Source: AP-16 sp036395835
GTDB taxonomy: Bacteria; Pseudomonadota; Alphaproteobacteria; Rhizobiales; Xanthobacteraceae
Length of the DNA: 13,062 nucleotides
NCBI GenBank assembly: GCA_036395835.1
Contig: DASWCW010000237.1
Span: 1 to 13,062, forward strand
Direction: 5' to 3'
A program made the position numbers and the translations under genes. Numbering within the stretch: position 1 is the first letter of the stretch; every line of letters begins with the position of its first letter. The notes below the pieces were generated by a model. That model had not been told where the DNA came from, did not search any database, and saw nothing but the letters and a program-made list of their open reading frames with translations. Positions 6,443 through 13,062 of this stretch are shown here, in pieces.

Positions 6443-7531
6443 ATGACCCCGCTCGAGGCCGAGATCCGCCGCATCATCGCGGTCGATGGGCCGATCCCGG
6501 TCGCGCAATTCATGGCGCTCGCGCTCGGCCATCCGGTGCACGGCTATTACGCGGCGCGCGACCCGTTCGGCGCGTGCGGCGATTTCATCACCGCGCCGGA
6601 GATTTCCCAGATGTTCGGCGAGCTGATCGGACTGTGGGCGGCGGCGGCGTGGAACGAGATGGGCGGCCCCGGCCGCGTTCGCCTGGTCGAGCTCGGACCC
6701 GGGCGCGGAACGCTCATCGCCGACGCCTTGCGGGCGGTGAAGGTCGCGCCGGATTTTCGCGAAGCGCTCGCCGTCGACCTGGTGGAGACGAGCTCCGCGC
6801 TCCGGCAGCGACAGCAAACAACGCTGGCGCATTGCGGGGTCCCGGTGTGCTGGCATGCGAGCCTCGCGGAAGTGCCCGAGAAAGATCCGCTGATCGTCAT
6901 CGCCAACGAGTTCTTCGACGCGCTTCCGATGCACCAGGCGGTGCGTGCGGAAAGCGGCTGGCACGAGCGCATGGTCGGCATCGGCGATGACGAAAAGCTC
7001 GTGCTTGCGCTCCACCCCGATCCGATCCTGAATTTCCCGGCCATGCTGCCGGCAAATCTCGGCACGGCGCCGATCGGCGCCATTTTCGAATGGCGCTCCG
7101 ACGCGCTCGTCACGGACATCGCCGGCCGCCTGGTGGAGCACGGCGGGGCGGCGTTGATCGTCGATTACGGCCATGCGGGAAGCGCGCTCGGCGAGACGCT
7201 GCAAGCGGTGGGATCTCACTCTTTCGCGGATGTCCTGGAGCGGCCGGGCGAGGTCGATCTCTCGGCGCACGTCGATTTCGCAGCACTCGGGAATGCCGCC
7301 ATGCGGGCGGGCGCGCGCGTGCTGGGCCCGGTCACGCAACGCCAATTCCTGCGCGAGCTGGGCATCGAGACCCGCGCCGCCATGCTCGAGACCGCGGCGG
7401 GAGCCCGCGCTGCCGAGATCGACGCGGCGCTCGCGCGGCTCACCGAGGCGGGCCCGCGCGGCATGGGCGAATTGTTCAAGGTCCTCGCACTCGCCGATCC
7501 AAAACTTGGCGCGCTGCCGGGATTTGGGTAG
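6443..7531 (+). CDS. Class I SAM-dependent methyltransferase, MidA/NDUFAF7-like (COG1565, 362 aa)
   Basis: Member of the Methyltransf_28 family. Its mitochondrial homologue NDUFAF7 dimethylates an arginine of a complex I subunit; the bacterial substrate is not firmly known. Family features, in order: HGYYAARDPFGACGDFITAP (about 33-52) and ISQMFGELIGLW; the SAM-binding loop LVELGPGRGTLIADALRA (about 82-99); ANEFFDALPMHQ (about 154-165); LIVDYGHAGSALGETLQAV; and HVDFAALG. The start at 6443 (MTPLEAEIRRII) is chosen because the open frame further upstream only reads through the palindromic element. The length is normal. It follows lgt on the same strand. In many alphaproteobacteria the next gene is pgeF (laccase-domain protein); here the next gene is an ABC permease instead. 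Confidence 0.92.
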   Translation: MTPLEAEIRRIIAVDGPIPVAQFMALALGHPVHGYYAARDPFGACGDFITAPEISQMFGELIGLWAAAAWNEMGGPGRVRLVELGPGRGTLIADALRAVKVAPDFREALAVDLVETSSALRQRQQTTLAHCGVPVCWHASLAEVPEKDPLIVIANEFFDALPMHQAVRAESGWHERMVGIGDDEKLVLALHPDPILNFPAMLPANLGTAPIGAIFEWRSDALVTDIAGRLVEHGGAALIVDYGHAGSALGETLQAVGSHSFADVLERPGEVDLSAHVDFAALGNAAMRAGARVLGPVTQRQFLRELGIETRAAMLETAAGARAAEIDAALARLTEAGPRGMGELFKVLALADPKLGALPGFG

Positions 7532-7574
7532 CGTCCGCCGGATCAGAAGAACGCCCCGTCCAGCGGGAGACCAG

Positions 7575-9338
7575 GTGGCCACTTCGTTTGCATTCGCGGA
7601 CCAGGTCCGTCCGGCCCGCCGGCTGGTCTCGTTCCGCGTGGCCGGCTGGCTGTGGTCCGGCCTGCTGCTCGCGCTGCTGGCGTTCCTCGTGCTCTATCCG
7701 ACCTTCATGCTGCTCTACGGGGCACTGTCGGGCACCAATCCGGTGGTCGACGGATTTGACCCCTCCGCCATCTCGCTCGACAATTTCATCGAGGTACTGG
7801 CCAACCCCAACGTGCATTTCGCGCTCGTCAACACGCTTCTGGTGTGCGGCGGGGGCACCGCGATCGCGGTCGTCGTCGGGCTCGGCTTCGCCTGGATCGT
7901 GGTGCGCACCAACACGCCCTGCAAGGCGCTGATCGCGACCGCGGGGCTCGTCCCGCTGTTCGTGCCGCCGCTCGTCGCCGGCGTCGCCTGGACCATCCTC
8001 GGCTCGCCGCGCACCGGGCTCATCAACACCATGCTGGCGTGGCTCGGCGTCGATTGGCGGCTCAATTTCTATTCCATGCCGGGGCTGATCGCCGTGTTCG
8101 GCATGTACTACGCGCCCTACGTCTACATGTTCACCTCGGCGGCGCTGCGCAACATGGATCCTTCGCTCGAGGAGGCAGCCGAGATTTCCGGCGCGAGCGC
8201 GCTCGGCACCTTGCGCACCATCACCTTTCCGCTGATCGCGCCGGCGATCATCGCCGCGATGCTGCTGTCGTTCATCGTCATGCTGGGCATCTACGGCATT
8301 CCGGCCGTGCTCGGCGCGCCCGCCAACATTTCCGTGCTGACCACCTACATCTTCAACCTGACCGCCTGGTCGCCGCCGCTGTACAGCACCGCGGCCGCAG
8401 TCGCGATCATCCTGATGATGGCCACGGGGCTTCTGGTGGTGGTGCAGCAGATGGTGCTGTCGGGCAAGAGCTTCACCACGGTCGCCGGCAAGGCGTTTCG
8501 GCCGCGCGCGCTCGACCTCGGCCGCTGGCGCTTTTTCACGCTCGGGCTCGCCATCCTCTATCTGCTGGTGGTCGCGGTGCTGCCGACGCTGGCGCTCGTC
8601 ATCGCCGCATTCCGCAAGTACCTGTTCTTCCGCGGCGCCGCGAGCCTGTTCGACCTCAAGCAATACGGCCTGCAGCATTTCGAGAGCCTGTTCGGCAATC
8701 CGCTGACCATGCTGTCGATCATCAACACCGTGGAGGTGGCGCTGATCACCGCGGTCGGCGGCGGCGTGCTCGCCTTTGCGATCGGCTACACCGTCAATCG
8801 CACCAACGCGCCGGGCCGCAGGGGAGTCGATCTCATCGCCACGCTGCCGGTGGCCATCCCCGGGCTCGTCATCGGCGTCGCGTACCTGTGGGCCTGGATC
8901 GGGCTGCCCGGCGGGCTCTACGGCACGATCTGGATCCTGGCGCTCGCCTTCATCGCCCGCTTCATGCCGGACACCGTCAAGGTGCTGTCGACCTCGCTGA
9001 TGCAGATCCACCGCGAGCTCGAGGAAGCCGCATGGCTGTGCGGCCGGGGCACGCTCGGCACCATCCGGTCGATCGTGCTGCCGCTGGCGCGTCCGGGCGT
9101 GATCGCCGCCATGACCCTGCTGTTCATCCTCTCGGTGCGGGAGCTCGGCTCCTCGCTGTTCCTCTACAGCAGCCGCACCATGGTCATGGCGGTGCTGCTG
9201 CTCGACTACTACAATCAGAACATCAATATCACTGCGGCCTTCAGCGTGGTGCAGACGGCGCTGCTCGCGGTGCTGATCGGATTTGCGCACTGGCTGTCGC
9301 GGGGCGCCGCCGATACCGGCATCGCCCGCGTGCGGTAG
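7575..9338 (+). CDS. ABC importer permease, fused double-domain ferric/phosphonate type (587 aa)
   Basis: Membrane channel of an ABC importer, with two BPD_transp_1 domains in one chain as in FbpB/SfuB-like proteins. The GTG at 7575 is used, with GGGAGA a few bases upstream; the frame is open for 134 codons before it, but only as a shadow of the preceding gene. About twelve hydrophobic segments are visible, beginning LWSGLLLALLAFLVLYPTFM. Each half has an EAA loop that docks to the ATPase: LEEAAEISGASALGTLRTIT (about 198-217) and LEEAAWLCGRGTLGTIRSIV (about 482-501). It starts 43 bp after the methyltransferase gene and is followed at 36 bp by the binding-protein gene, so the three transporter genes probably form one transcript. 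The substrate cannot be read from the permease. Confidence 0.93.
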   Translation: MATSFAFADQVRPARRLVSFRVAGWLWSGLLLALLAFLVLYPTFMLLYGALSGTNPVVDGFDPSAISLDNFIEVLANPNVHFALVNTLLVCGGGTAIAVVVGLGFAWIVVRTNTPCKALIATAGLVPLFVPPLVAGVAWTILGSPRTGLINTMLAWLGVDWRLNFYSMPGLIAVFGMYYAPYVYMFTSAALRNMDPSLEEAAEISGASALGTLRTITFPLIAPAIIAAMLLSFIVMLGIYGIPAVLGAPANISVLTTYIFNLTAWSPPLYSTAAAVAIILMMATGLLVVVQQMVLSGKSFTTVAGKAFRPRALDLGRWRFFTLGLAILYLLVVAVLPTLALVIAAFRKYLFFRGAASLFDLKQYGLQHFESLFGNPLTMLSIINTVEVALITAVGGGVLAFAIGYTVNRTNAPGRRGVDLIATLPVAIPGLVIGVAYLWAWIGLPGGLYGTIWILALAFIARFMPDTVKVLSTSLMQIHRELEEAAWLCGRGTLGTIRSIVLPLARPGVIAAMTLLFILSVRELGSSLFLYSSRTMVMAVLLLDYYNQNINITAAFSVVQTALLAVLIGFAHWLSRGAADTGIARVR

Positions 9339-9374
9339 TGCCAGTAATCGGGGACGACAGCCTGGGAGGAGACA

Positions 9375-10430
9375 ATGATTGATAAACTCACGTCGCGACG
9401 CGCAATGATGAAAGGCGCGCTCGGCCTCGCGGCCGCGGCCGTCGCGGGGCGCGCCGGGGCGCAGGGGCCCGCCAAGAATCCATTCGGGCCGCCGGAGCTG
9501 ATCGAGGCGGCGAAGCAGGAAGGCACGCTGGTGTACTACACCGCCAATTTCGCCGAGGTGGAGCGGCAGGTCGTCGCCGCCTTCAACAAGCGCTTCCCGT
9601 TCGTGAAAGTCGAGATGGTGCGCGCGCCCGGCGGTCAGCTCATCACCCGGGTGAAGACCGAGGCCGCTGCCGGCAAGCTCGCCGCCGACGTCGTCGATCA
9701 TTCCGATCGCGGGCTGATGCTGGAGATCGAAAATCAGTTCGCGGATTATGCGCCACCCAATGCCGGCGACTACATCGCCGACGTGCTGGTGTCGCCGAAA
9801 TTCTGGCCGCGCGCGACGCTCGGCTGGTCGATCGCCTACAACGTCGAGCTGGTGAAGAACCCGCCGAAGTCGTGGATGGATCTCACCAAGCCGGAATACG
9901 GCAACGGCCAGATCGGCCAGGTGATCGGCCCCTCCGGCGGCACCACCTGGACCCGGATCATGTTCGAGCGGCAGGTGCTGGGCGAGGATTATTGGCCCAA
10001 GCAGGCGGCGACCAAGCCGGTGCTGTTCCCGTCGGGCGCGCCGCTGTCGGATTCGCTCATCCGCGGCGAGGTCTCGATCGCGCCGCTGCTCTACAACATC
10101 ATCTGGACCAAGAAGCGCGACGGGGCGCCGGTCGAGATCTTCTTTCCGCCCGAGGGCGTGCCGATCAACCCATACGCGAGCGGCATTCCGAAAACCGCGG
10201 CGCATCCCAACGCGGCGAAGCTGTTCCTCAACTGGAATCTGTCGGAGGAGGGCCAGACCTTCATGATCAAGGAGCTCGGCCATCTCACCTCGCTCAAGCA
10301 AGCGCCGGCCTATCCGGAGGGCTACGATCCAAAGGTGGTCAAGGTGTGGGTGCCGAATTTCGAGCAGTACAAGAAGCTGCATGCCGCCTGGATGGAGGAC
10401 TGGAACAAGATCTACGGCTACCGCCAGTGA
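9375..10430 (+). CDS. Periplasmic substrate-binding protein of the ABC importer, Tat-exported (351 aa)
   Basis: Captures the substrate in the periplasm and delivers it to the permease. Residues 1-29 form a twin-arginine signal (SRRAMMKGALGLAAAAVA), with likely cleavage after AGA before Q30. The mature part is of the extracellular solute-binding family that includes FbpA, ThiB and PhnS: LIEAAKQEGTLVYYTANFAE at its start, then AADVVDHSDRG, LGWSIAYNVELVK, PSGGTTWTRIMFERQ and AAHPNAAKLFLNWNLSEEGQ. The adjacent tyrosine pair that binds iron in FbpA is not seen where expected; the region reads EVSIAPLLYNIIWTKK with a single Tyr. An organic anion is therefore more likely than Fe(III). GGGAGGAG at 9364-9371 stands just before the ATG. 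The length is normal. Confidence 0.92.
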   Translation: MIDKLTSRRAMMKGALGLAAAAVAGRAGAQGPAKNPFGPPELIEAAKQEGTLVYYTANFAEVERQVVAAFNKRFPFVKVEMVRAPGGQLITRVKTEAAAGKLAADVVDHSDRGLMLEIENQFADYAPPNAGDYIADVLVSPKFWPRATLGWSIAYNVELVKNPPKSWMDLTKPEYGNGQIGQVIGPSGGTTWTRIMFERQVLGEDYWPKQAATKPVLFPSGAPLSDSLIRGEVSIAPLLYNIIWTKKRDGAPVEIFFPPEGVPINPYASGIPKTAAHPNAAKLFLNWNLSEEGQTFMIKELGHLTSLKQAPAYPEGYDPKVVKVWVPNFEQYKKLHAAWMEDWNKIYGYRQ

Positions 10431-10455
10431 GCTGAGATCGAGCGGCATACTCCTC

Positions 10456-10478
10456 CCTCCCCCGCTTGCGGGGGGAGG
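10456..10478. repeat. GC-rich palindrome between binding-protein and ATPase genes
   Basis: CCTCCCCCGC (10456-10465) pairs with GCGGGGGGAGG (10468-10478) with one bulged G, closing a very small loop. It shares the CCTCCCCC..GGGGAGGTGA arms of the larger element at 6241-6422, so it is probably a single-hairpin member of the same repeat family. Lying in the 80-bp gap inside the transporter operon, it may protect the upstream message and raise binding protein over ATPase. Confidence 0.65.
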
Positions 10479-10510
10479 TGATCGAGCGAGACGAAATTCA
10501 AAGGCTCACC

Positions 10511-11626
10511 ATGTCGGCGGAACTGCGGGTCGAAAGCTTGCGCAAAGTCTTCGCCACGGGCGCGCCCGCGGTCGACGACGTGAGCTTTTCCGTGGGCGCC
10601 GGCGAGATCGTCGCGCTGCTCGGCCCCTCCGGCTGCGGCAAGACCACGACCCTGCGCTGCGTCGCCGGCCTCGAGCATCCGAGCGCGGGGAAGATCCGCA
10701 TCGCCGGCGCGACCGTGTCGGCGCCCGACGAGGGCGTGCTGGTGGCGCCGCGGGCGCGCAACATCGGCATGGTGTTCCAGTCTTACGCGGTGTGGCCGCA
10801 CATGACGGTCGAGCAGAACGTCGCCTATCCGCTGCGCCAGCGCCGTGCCGCGCGCGCGGAGATCGAGCGCAGGACCGCGGAGATTCTCAAGCTCGTCGGG
10901 CTCTCCGACTTCGCGCGGCGCCCCGTGGTCTCGCTCTCCGGCGGACAGATGCAGCGCGTCGCGCTCGCGCGCAGCCTCGTCTACGAGCCGGCGCTGCTGC
11001 TGCTCGACGAGCCGCTGAGCAATCTGGACGCCAATCTGCGGCTGCGGCTGCGCGACGATCTGCGCCGCATCATCAAGCGGACCGGCGTCACCGCGCTCTA
11101 CGTCACCCACGATCAGGCCGAGGCCGCCGTGCTCGGCGACCGCGTCGGCGTGATGCGCGACGGCAAGCTGCTGCAGATCGGGCCGCCGGCCGAGATCTAC
11201 AACCGCCCCGCCGATCTGTTCGTCGCGCAATTCACCGGCGCCTCCAATCTGCTCGCCGGCCGCGTGCTCGACCGCGACGGCGAGTTCGGCACGATCGAGG
11301 CGCCCTCCGGCCATCGCTTCCTCGCCTGGCTGCCGCCGCGCGTCGTCGCCGGCGCCGCGGTGAAGATCGCGGTACGCCCGGAGAACGTGCGATTCGGCGA
11401 TGGCGGCGGCGAACCGGGGTCGAACCGCTTCACCGCGCGCGTCCTGGTGCAGCGCTACGAGGGCGCGCAGACGGTCTACAGCCTCGCCGTGCTCGGCGGG
11501 AAGCTCGCGGCGCTCGAGCTCGGCAGCAGCGCGCGCTATGCGGTCGACAGCGAGGTCGACATCGTGCTGCCGCCGGCGCTGTGCTGGGCCTATCCGGACG
11601 AGGAGGACGCGGAGTCCAACAAATAG
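10511..11626 (+). CDS. ABC importer ATPase, FbpC/PotA-like (371 aa)
   Basis: Cytoplasmic ATPase that powers the importer. All nucleotide-binding motifs are intact: Walker A GPSGCGKTT (38-46), Q-loop Q90 in MVFQSYAVWPHMTV, signature LSGGQ (142-146), Walker B ALLLLDEP (161-168, with D166 and E167), D-loop SNLD (170-173) and the switch histidine H200 (YVTHDQAEA). After about residue 235 there is a TOBE-type regulatory domain (VKIAVRPENVRFG). The phrase QSYAVWPHMTV is typical of the ferric, 2-aminoethylphosphonate and polyamine transporter class. The start MSAELRVESL at 10511 is preferred; the longer frame from 10466 runs through the palindrome. It is the last gene of the transporter set, before the alpha-hydroxy-acid oxidase. 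Confidence 0.94.
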   Translation: MSAELRVESLRKVFATGAPAVDDVSFSVGAGEIVALLGPSGCGKTTTLRCVAGLEHPSAGKIRIAGATVSAPDEGVLVAPRARNIGMVFQSYAVWPHMTVEQNVAYPLRQRRAARAEIERRTAEILKLVGLSDFARRPVVSLSGGQMQRVALARSLVYEPALLLLDEPLSNLDANLRLRLRDDLRRIIKRTGVTALYVTHDQAEAAVLGDRVGVMRDGKLLQIGPPAEIYNRPADLFVAQFTGASNLLAGRVLDRDGEFGTIEAPSGHRFLAWLPPRVVAGAAVKIAVRPENVRFGDGGGEPGSNRFTARVLVQRYEGAQTVYSLAVLGGKLAALELGSSARYAVDSEVDIVLPPALCWAYPDEEDAESNK

Positions 11627-11712
11627 CCCGTAGCCCGGATGCAGCGCCCGGAGTGGCGCGTAATCCGGGATCGCGGCTCCCGCATTCCGCTTCGCTCCAT
11701 GCGGGCTACGGG
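11627..11712. repeat. Dispersed GTAGCCCGGAT palindrome, complete copy
   Basis: CCCGTAGCCCG (11627-11637) and CGGGCTACGGG (11702-11712) are perfect 11-bp complements. Between them are the phrases GGATGCAGCG, TAATCCGGG and CTTCGCTCCATG typical of a REP-like repeat scattered between genes in Bradyrhizobiaceae. It begins directly after the ATPase stop and ends 26 bp before the next ATG, so it fills most of the 112-bp gap and may act as a terminator or message-stabilising hairpin. Confidence 0.8.
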
Positions 11713-11738
11713 ATCAAATCGAGGGACCACGATCCGCC

Positions 11739-12893
11739 ATGAATGAAACGCCAAAACAGAAACCCAACATCTACTCCAATGAATCCGCTGCGGCGATCCG
11801 CGGTTCGACCGTGGGCCCCGAATTTCAGACGCTGCACGAGATCGTCAAGAAGGCGCGCCAGAATCTCGACCAGAACGACTGGGATTACATCGTCGGCGGC
11901 ACCGAGAGCGAGACCACGCTGCGGCGCAACCGCATGGCGCTGGATTCGCTCGCGTTCCGGCCGCGCGTGCTGCGCGACGTGAGCCGGATCGACGCGGCGG
12001 TCGAGCGGTTCGGGCGCAGGCTGCGGCTGCCGCTGCTGCTGGCGCCGGTCGGCGCGCTCGAAGTCTTTCATCAGGGCGGCGGCGCCACCGTGGCACGGGC
12101 CGCGCAGGAGTTCGGCGTCGCCCATATGCTCAGCTCGGTGTGCGAGCCCGGGCTCGAAGCCGTCGCCGAGGCCGCGCCCGACGCGCTGCGCATCTATCAG
12201 CTCTACGTCCGCGGCGACGAGGGTTTCGTCGACGACCACGTCCGCCGCGCGATCGCCAACGGCTATTCGGCGTTCTGCCTCACCGTCGATACCGCGGTCT
12301 ACAGCCGGCGCGAGCGCGATCTCGCCAAACGTTTCGTCACGGCGGGACGTCGCCGTGTTTCCGGCCGCGAGTTCCAGGCGGCGCTCGCTTGGCGCACGGT
12401 CGAGCGCATCAAGCGGAACTTCCAAATTCCGCTGGCGCTCAAGGGCATCGCCACGCGCGAAGACGCCGCAAGGGCGGTCGAGCACGGCGTCGACTGGATC
12501 TACGTGTCGAACCACGGCGGCCGGCAGCTCGATCACGGCCTCGGCTCGATGGAGGTGCTGCCCGAGATCGTCGAGGCGGTTGCCGGCCGCGCGAAAATCA
12601 TGATCGACGGCGCGTTCTGCCGCGGCACCGATATCGTCAAGGCTATGATCCTGGGCGCGGATCTCGTCGGGCTCGGCCGCATGCAATGTTACGGTCTCGC
12701 GGCGGCCGGGCAGGCCGGCATCGTGCGCATGCTCGAGCTCATCGAGGACGAGGTGCAGCGCTCTCTCGGCCTGCTCGGCGTGACGAGTTTCGCCGAGCTC
12801 GATCGTTCCTACCTGCGCGCGGCGGCGCCCGCCAATCCGCCGCACGTGCTCAGCGCGTTCCCGCTGCTGCAGATCGAGGACTATCGGTATTGA
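11739..12893 (+). CDS. FMN-dependent alpha-hydroxy-acid oxidase/dehydrogenase (384 aa)
   Basis: Oxidises an L-2-hydroxy acid to the 2-oxo acid with FMN, as in glycolate oxidase, L-lactate dehydrogenase (LldD) and mandelate dehydrogenase. By comparison with spinach glycolate oxidase every catalytic residue is visible: Y50 (WDYIVGG), Y156 (QLYV), D184 and R191 (LTVDTAVYSRRERD), K235 (ALKGIA), and H259 and R262 (VSNHGGRQLD). The phosphate-binding part reads MIDGAFCRGTDIVKAMILGA and LGRM. The stretch between RERD and the lysine strand is short, so the substrate-lid loop is reduced compared with LldD, and the N-terminus has about 30 extra residues. No membrane segment is seen. It lies 112 bp after the ATPase gene on the same strand, which suggests that the importer brings in its substrate or a precursor. 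The exact hydroxy acid is unknown. Confidence 0.93.
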   Translation: MNETPKQKPNIYSNESAAAIRGSTVGPEFQTLHEIVKKARQNLDQNDWDYIVGGTESETTLRRNRMALDSLAFRPRVLRDVSRIDAAVERFGRRLRLPLLLAPVGALEVFHQGGGATVARAAQEFGVAHMLSSVCEPGLEAVAEAAPDALRIYQLYVRGDEGFVDDHVRRAIANGYSAFCLTVDTAVYSRRERDLAKRFVTAGRRRVSGREFQAALAWRTVERIKRNFQIPLALKGIATREDAARAVEHGVDWIYVSNHGGRQLDHGLGSMEVLPEIVEAVAGRAKIMIDGAFCRGTDIVKAMILGADLVGLGRMQCYGLAAAGQAGIVRMLELIEDEVQRSLGLLGVTSFAELDRSYLRAAAPANPPHVLSAFPLLQIEDYRY

Positions 12894-12897
12894 ATCT

Positions 12898-12960
12898 GTA
12901 GCCCGGATGGAGCGCAGCGCAATCCGGGAGCTCCGTTCCCGCATTTCGCCGCGCTCCATG
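12898..12960. repeat. Dispersed GTAGCCCGGAT palindrome, second copy with lost right arm
   Basis: Starts GTAGCCCGGATGGAGCGCAG at 12898 and continues with AATCCGGGAGCTCC, CCCGCATTTCGCCGCGCTCC and ATG, matching the copy at 11627-11712 in order. The closing CGGGCTAC arm is replaced by CGCCGGCAGC, so this copy is partial. The two copies flank the alpha-hydroxy-acid oxidase gene in the same orientation. Confidence 0.75.
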
Positions 12961-13013
12961 CGCCGGCAGCGCTCCCATCGCCCGCAGCATGTTCTAGGCT
13001 TCGCCGCGGGCGT

Positions 13014-13025
13014 ATGGTATAACAT
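13014..13025. promoter_or_regulatory. Imperfect dyad ATGGTATAACAT before the last gene
   Basis: The two halves ATGGTA and TAACAT differ from a perfect dyad by one base. The sequence contains a -10-like TATAAC (13018-13023) and resembles the ATGTTATAACAT-type half sites of Fur/Zur-family operators. It is 31 bases before the final start codon. The short match makes this tentative. Confidence 0.3.
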
Positions 13026-13056
13026 CGCAACGCTGCGACCAGCCGAGGAGATCGCC

Positions 13057-13062
13057 ATGCAA
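13057..13062 (+). CDS. Start of a gene leaving the window
   Basis: ATGCAA at the right edge is preceded by GAGGAG (13045-13050) with a 6-base spacer, a good ribosome binding site. Only two codons are present, so nothing can be said of the product. Confidence 0.5.

Noticed and set aside
7476..10448. A 990-codon open frame on the minus strand across the transporter genes
   Set aside because: It is antisense to the permease and binding-protein genes, is made of Arg/His/Asp/Gly-rich low-complexity sequence with no domain, and is the usual GC-rich shadow of strongly coding DNA.
10381..11742. A 453-codon plus-strand frame overlapping the ATPase
   Set aside because: The ATPase frame has every ABC motif in order; this one is an Arg/Ala-rich shadow.
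11706..13058. A 450-codon open frame on the minus strand over the alpha-hydroxy-acid oxidase
   Set aside because: The plus-strand protein has a complete catalytic set; the antisense frame has no family features and arises from GC-rich third positions.
1..13062. CRISPR array, tRNA, rRNA or intact insertion sequence
   Set aside because: No regularly spaced repeats, cloverleaf genes, rRNA-like blocks or transposase sequence were seen; the short direct repeats at 4694-4757 are too few and too short for CRISPR.

Overview
The window looks like a chromosomal segment of a high-GC alphaproteobacterium, most likely order Hyphomicrobiales (Rhizobiales), near Bradyrhizobium or Rhodopseudomonas. This rests on GC-rich codon use, an Lgt protein of the type seen in that group, an lgt gene followed by a COG1565 methyltransferase, and dispersed palindromes of the GTAGCCCGGAT and CCTCCCCCT..AGGGGGAGG kinds. 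It divides into an accessory left part (1-5260) and a core-like right part with an inserted-looking transport module (5380-13062).

Left part. A three-gene minus-strand operon encodes a PaoABC-type (YagTSR-type) periplasmic molybdenum aldehyde oxidoreductase: a Tat-exported [2Fe-2S] subunit (paoA), an FAD subunit with extra cysteines for a [4Fe-4S] cluster (paoB), and the molybdopterin subunit (paoC). paoC runs off the left edge and is broken by a one-base deletion near 630. A divergent LysR regulator lies upstream of paoA and is the obvious candidate to control it. Convergent to it is a short carboxymuconolactone-decarboxylase-family gene. Next comes an AT-richer gene-poor stretch, then a HicB-type antitoxin (DUF1902) overlapped by a hicA toxin gene. 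That toxin gene is too short for most ORF callers and also carries a one-base frameshift, so the pair looks like an antitoxin with a dead toxin.

Right part. lgt (lipoprotein diacylglyceryl transferase) and a MidA/NDUFAF7-like SAM methyltransferase are separated by a 180-bp element made of nested hairpins. A complete ABC importer follows on the same strand: a fused double permease, a Tat-type periplasmic binding protein and an ATPase of the ferric/phosphonate/polyamine class. Downstream, after a dispersed palindrome, is an FMN-dependent alpha-hydroxy-acid oxidase with all catalytic residues present. A second copy of the palindrome precedes the start codon of a gene that leaves the window at the right edge.

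How it fits together. The importer and the alpha-hydroxy-acid oxidase plausibly form one uptake-and-oxidation module. The binding protein lacks the adjacent tyrosine pair expected of a ferric-binding protein, so an organic substrate is more likely than iron. All frameshifts seen are in the left part, which suggests real decay of accessory genes rather than uniformly poor sequence, although this cannot be proved here. No rRNA, tRNA, CRISPR array or intact insertion sequence was seen.
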